A DNA stretch of 6,500 nucleotides from an uncultured Eubacteriales bacterium. GTDB lineage: Bacteria; Bacillota; Clostridia; Oscillospirales; CAG-272. The translations under genes were made by a program, and so were the position numbers. Of this stretch, positions 6,098 to 6,500 are shown in pieces; position 1 is the first letter of the stretch, and the number at the start of each line of letters is the position of its first letter. The stretch covers positions 1 through 6,500 of the forward strand of contig URHR01000094.1 of assembly GCA_900547725.1 (NCBI GenBank), read 5' to 3'. The notes beneath the pieces were generated by a model that worked only from the letters and a program-made list of their open reading frames with translations, searched no databases and had not been told where the DNA came from.

Positions 6098-6126
6098 ATT
6101 ATACCATGAAAAAAGTCCTTTGTCAA
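6098..6126 (-). promoter_or_regulatory. Consensus sigma-A promoter of rplU-prp-rpmA
   Basis: On the minus strand: -35 TTGACA (6121-6126), a 17-bp spacer, and TATAAT (6098-6103) preceded by TGG, an extended -10. Both hexamers are perfect. Upstream of the -35 is AAAACCC and then a T-run, closely matching the flank of the rplM promoter. It diverges from the tRNA-Arg promoter, with about 30 bp between the two -35 boxes. Confidence 0.93.
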
Positions 6127-6155
6127 GGGTTTTGCGAAAAAAAGCGGGAAAGGAC

Positions 6156-6184
6156 TTGATTTTTTGCAAAAAATATGCTATAAT
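6156..6184 (+). promoter_or_regulatory. Promoter of tRNA-Arg(CCU)
   Basis: -35 TTGATT (6156-6161), a 17-bp spacer, and -10 TATAAT (6179-6184) preceded by TGC, an extended -10. The spacer carries A- and T-runs. The tRNA 5' end at 6199 is 15 nt past the -10, so the primary transcript should have only a short 5' leader. Confidence 0.88.
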
Positions 6185-6198
6185 ACCCTTTGTCCGAT

Positions 6199-6275
6199 GT
6201 TTCCGTAGCTCAGTTGGATAGAGCGACCGCCTCCTAAGCGGTAGGTCGGGTGTTCAAGTCACCTCGGGAACGCCA
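6199..6275 (+). tRNA. tRNA-Arg(CCU)
   Basis: This 77-nt cloverleaf ends with an encoded CCA (6273-6275). The acceptor stem GTTTCCG/CGGGAAC pairs with one G-U. The D stem is GCTC/GAGC. The anticodon stem ACCGC/GCGGT carries the loop CTCCTAA, giving anticodon CCU (6233-6235), which reads AGG. The variable loop has 5 nt, and the T arm is GGGTG-TTCAAGT-CACCT. The discriminator base is G. Confidence 0.96.
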
Positions 6276-6306
6276 AAGAAGCGCCTGCTCCGGCAGGCGC
6301 TTCTTT
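6275..6306 (+). terminator. Terminator hairpin after tRNA-Arg(CCU)
   Basis: A perfect 14-bp stem (6275-6288 with 6293-6306) around the loop TCCG starts at the last base of the tRNA CCA end. The T-run is short and sits largely within the stem (CTTCTTT, then ACTATA), so it is a strong hairpin with an imperfect U-tract. Confidence 0.75.
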
Positions 6307-6343
6307 ACTATATAAAAAAAGGTAGATCAGGTAAGAAGAAAGC

Positions 6344-6371
6344 GAAAGTCCCGCATTTCTGCGGGACTTTC
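6344..6371 (-). terminator. Terminator hairpin after tRNA-Arg(CCG)
   Basis: A perfect 12-bp stem (6344-6355 with 6360-6371) with a 4-nt loop immediately follows the tRNA CCA end on the minus strand. The bases after it are T-rich but interrupted (GCTTTCTTCTTACC). It lies back to back with the plus-strand terminator, separated by about 37 bp. Confidence 0.75.
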
Positions 6372-6448
6372 TGGCGCACCATGGCGGACTCGAACCGTCG
6401 ACACCTAGCGTCGGAGGCTAGTGCTCTATCCATCTGAGCTAATGGTGC
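6372..6448 (-). tRNA. tRNA-Arg(CCG)
   Basis: This 77-nt cloverleaf on the minus strand has an encoded CCA (6372-6374). The acceptor stem GCACCAT/ATGGTGC, the D stem GCTC/GAGC and the anticodon stem CTAGC/GCTAG are perfect. The loop CTCCGAC gives anticodon CCG (6412-6414), which reads CGG. The variable loop is GTGTC. The T arm GACGG-TTCGAGT-CCGCC has one A-C mismatch at its second pair (positions 50/64). The discriminator base is G. Confidence 0.95.
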
Positions 6449-6468
6449 GTCTCTTGCCGAACGCTTTT

Positions 6469-6497
6469 ATTATAGCACATTTCCGTCCGGATTGCAA
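6469..6497 (-). promoter_or_regulatory. Promoter of tRNA-Arg(CCG)
   Basis: On the minus strand: -35 TTGCAA (6492-6497), a 17-bp spacer, and -10 TATAAT (6469-6474) preceded by TGTGC, an extended -10. The -35 is weak (4 of 6), but the -10 is perfect. The tRNA 5' end lies 20 nt downstream of the -10. Confidence 0.85.
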
Positions 6498-6500
6498 GCG

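Noticed and set aside
1..6500. Mobile element, CRISPR array, phage or defence genes
   Set aside because: No transposase, integrase, direct-repeat array or defence-type domain appears in any frame. All coding space is taken by recognisable housekeeping and regulatory genes.

Overview
The window looks like a chromosomal segment of a moderately GC-rich Clostridia-type Firmicute, probably an uncultured gut or anaerobe lineage. The evidence is strong GGAGG-type ribosome binding sites, near-consensus sigma-A promoters, an rplU-prp-rpmA operon whose L27 carries the cleavable Firmicutes N-terminus, and meso-diaminopimelate synthesis through Ddh. No taxon can be named from the sequence alone. No mobile element, CRISPR array, phage gene or clearly undescribed system is visible. 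The protein genes are all recognisable housekeeping or regulatory families.

Left part (1-1975, minus strand): a two-component system, an OmpR-family response regulator followed by its sensor histidine kinase. The genes overlap by 4 nt and are read from a strong promoter at 2050-2078. A long palindrome (1-81) lies at the kinase stop codon.

Middle (2108-3810, plus strand): dapB and ddh, translationally coupled with a 1-nt overlap. They catalyse consecutive steps: DapB makes tetrahydrodipicolinate and Ddh aminates it directly to meso-diaminopimelate for peptidoglycan and lysine. The pair diverges from the two-component system across about 132 bp, and most of the promoter-proximal part of that gap is occupied by the regulator's own promoter.

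Right part (3863-6126, minus strand): two ribosomal-protein operons in tandem, rplU-prp-rpmA and then rplM-rpsI. Each has a TTGACA-N17-TATAAT promoter and ends in an intrinsic terminator. Prp is the protease that removes the L27 N-terminus, so enzyme and substrate are made from one transcript.

Far right (6156-6497): two convergently transcribed arginine tRNA genes, tRNA-Arg(CCU) on plus and tRNA-Arg(CCG) on minus, each with its own promoter and a terminator hairpin, the two hairpins lying between the genes. All five promoters recognised share a TGnTATAAT extended -10 and an exact 17-bp spacer.
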